Below, one piece after another: positions 63,217 through 64,000 of a stretch of DNA of 64,000 bases (within the stretch, counting starts at the first letter, position 1; each line of letters begins with the position of its first letter). The stretch covers positions 124,001 to 188,000 of the forward strand of contig AKCV02000015.1 in NCBI GenBank assembly GCA_000272025.2. The letters are read 5' to 3'. The translations under genes were made by a program, and so were the position numbers. The DNA is from Imbroritus primus. GTDB lineage: Bacteria; Pseudomonadota; Gammaproteobacteria; Burkholderiales; Burkholderiaceae. The notes below the pieces were generated by a model, which worked only from the letters and a program-made list of their open reading frames with translations, did not search any database and was not told where the DNA came from.

Positions 63217-64000
63217 GTGAGGCTAAGCAAAACGCGCCGGACAAAGACGACAACAAATGCCCCGCATTGGCCCACCCTGGCGCTGACTGCGCTTGGCCTG
63301 CTGATCGGGCCCGCCATGGCACATGCCGCAGGGTTCGGCCCGCTGCGTGTGCAGTCCAATCTCGGGCAGCCGCTGCAGGCCGAGATCGACATCACTGGCG
63401 TGACGGCCGACGAGGCACAGAACCTGGCGGTTCGCCTCGCCTCGGCTGATGCTTACCGGGCCGCGGGCCTGACCTACCACCCGATCGTCGGCAACCTGCG
63501 CGTCCAGCTGGAACGCCGCGCGTCCGGCAGCTACGTCGCCTACGTGCGTTCCGCGCAGCCCGTGAACGAGCCGTTTGTCGATATCCTGGTGGACATGAGT
63601 TGGGCCAGTGGCCGGGTCTCACGCGCCTATACGTTCCTGCTCGATCCTGCCGGTTCGAAGGCCCCGGCGCCCGCGGTTACGTCGTCCGCTGTCGCCCCCG
63701 GTGTCATGGCGCCTGTCCTGCCGGACAGTGCGCGCCGCAGTGCGCCAGCGCCTCAGGCGGCACCGCGTCCTGCACGCGCAACCACTGGGAGCACCGCGCG
63801 GCAAGCCGCGGCTGCCGGCGGCAGCTACACCGTCCAGCGTGGCGACAGCCTGTACAGCATTGCCGCCGATGCGGCGCAGACACAGGATGCCGTCTCGCTC
63901 GATCAGATGTTGTTGTCGCTGTACCGGAACAACCCCTCGGCATTCATCGGCGGCAACATCAACCGCCTGAAAGCCGGTGCAGTCCTGAAAATTCCCTCCA
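63217..64000 (+). CDS. fimV: FimV-family protein, N-terminal part (runs off right edge)
   Basis: 261 codons are visible. A GTG start is used with CGGAG about 6 nt upstream. A signal peptide (LALTALGLLIGPAMAHA) is followed by the FimV N-terminal domain GFGPLRVQSNLGQPLQAEID ... VNEPFVDILVDMSWASGRVSR. An Ala/Pro linker and a LysM peptidoglycan-binding domain (YTVQRGDSLYSIAADA ... LKAGAVLKIP) come next. FimV scaffolds polar assembly of type IV pili and flagella in related bacteria. Confidence 0.93.
   Translation, partial: MRLSKTRRTKTTTNAPHWPTLALTALGLLIGPAMAHAAGFGPLRVQSNLGQPLQAEIDITGVTADEAQNLAVRLASADAYRAAGLTYHPIVGNLRVQLERRASGSYVAYVRSAQPVNEPFVDILVDMSWASGRVSRAYTFLLDPAGSKAPAPAVTSSAVAPGVMAPVLPDSARRSAPAPQAAPRPARATTGSTARQAAAAGGSYTVQRGDSLYSIAADAAQTQDAVSLDQMLLSLYRNNPSAFIGGNINRLKAGAVLKIPS

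Overview
This is a GC-rich window of the chromosomal core of a Burkholderiales betaproteobacterium. Gene order most resembles Ralstonia/Cupriavidus (Burkholderiaceae), and an oxalobacterial origin is not excluded. Diagnostic blocks are ilvBHC-psd-pssA-leuA, rpsO-pnp-qor-tpiA-secG-tRNA-Leu-nuoA-N-DUF2818, acnA and mdh-gntR-sdhCDAB-sdhE-gltA, and leuCDB-asd-fimV. Burkholderiales-typical families (DUF3106, DUF3619, DUF2818, DUF2863) are also present. No phage, insertion sequence, CRISPR array or rRNA is visible.

Layout. 1-1475 (minus) is an ECF sigma factor gene with two membrane/exported partners, each junction overlapping by 4 bp. 1785-5131 is the branched-chain operon ilvB-ilvH-ilvC, followed by phospholipid genes psd and pssA and a BON-LysM protein. 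leuA (7769) is preceded by a Leu-rich leader ORF and a terminator. After a lipoprotein gene come rpsO, pnp, a quinone oxidoreductase, tpiA, secG and tRNA-Leu(GAG). 16063-30864 is the complete 14-gene NADH dehydrogenase operon, with DUF2818 and a Nudix hydrolase behind it. An unusual partial duplication of the nuoD 5' end lies between nuoC and nuoD.

31784-45111 is a mixed accessory stretch: a MaoC-type hydratase, a crotonase and a PaaH-like 3-hydroxyacyl-CoA dehydrogenase (acyl-CoA or phenylacetyl-CoA catabolism), two glutathione transferases, an aminotransferase, a PIN protein, yaaA, a cytosolic-carboxypeptidase-like M14 enzyme, lipoproteins, a peptide-type ABC binding protein and DUF2863. 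45307-57860 holds TCA-cycle genes: acnA, an HpcH/HpaI lyase and mdh (minus), then gntR, sdhCDAB, sdhE and gltA (plus). 58123-61438 is leuC-(entericidin)-leuD-leuB. Then come asd, preceded by a Thr/Ile-rich leader ORF, and the start of fimV.

The window joins the whole Ile/Val/Leu pathway (ilvBHC, leuA, leuCDB), the aspartate-family entry enzyme asd, and a large part of central respiration. The most interesting signals are regulatory: (i) a possible CnrHYX-like sigma/anti-sigma/sensor module; (ii) two amino-acid-rich leader ORFs, before leuA and asd, that start about where transcription is predicted to start; (iii) the duplicated nuoD start with a chimeric ORF; (iv) a long structured mdh 5' region and a 36-bp palindrome next to gntR; (v) two near-identical palindromes at beta-oxidation-type promoters.
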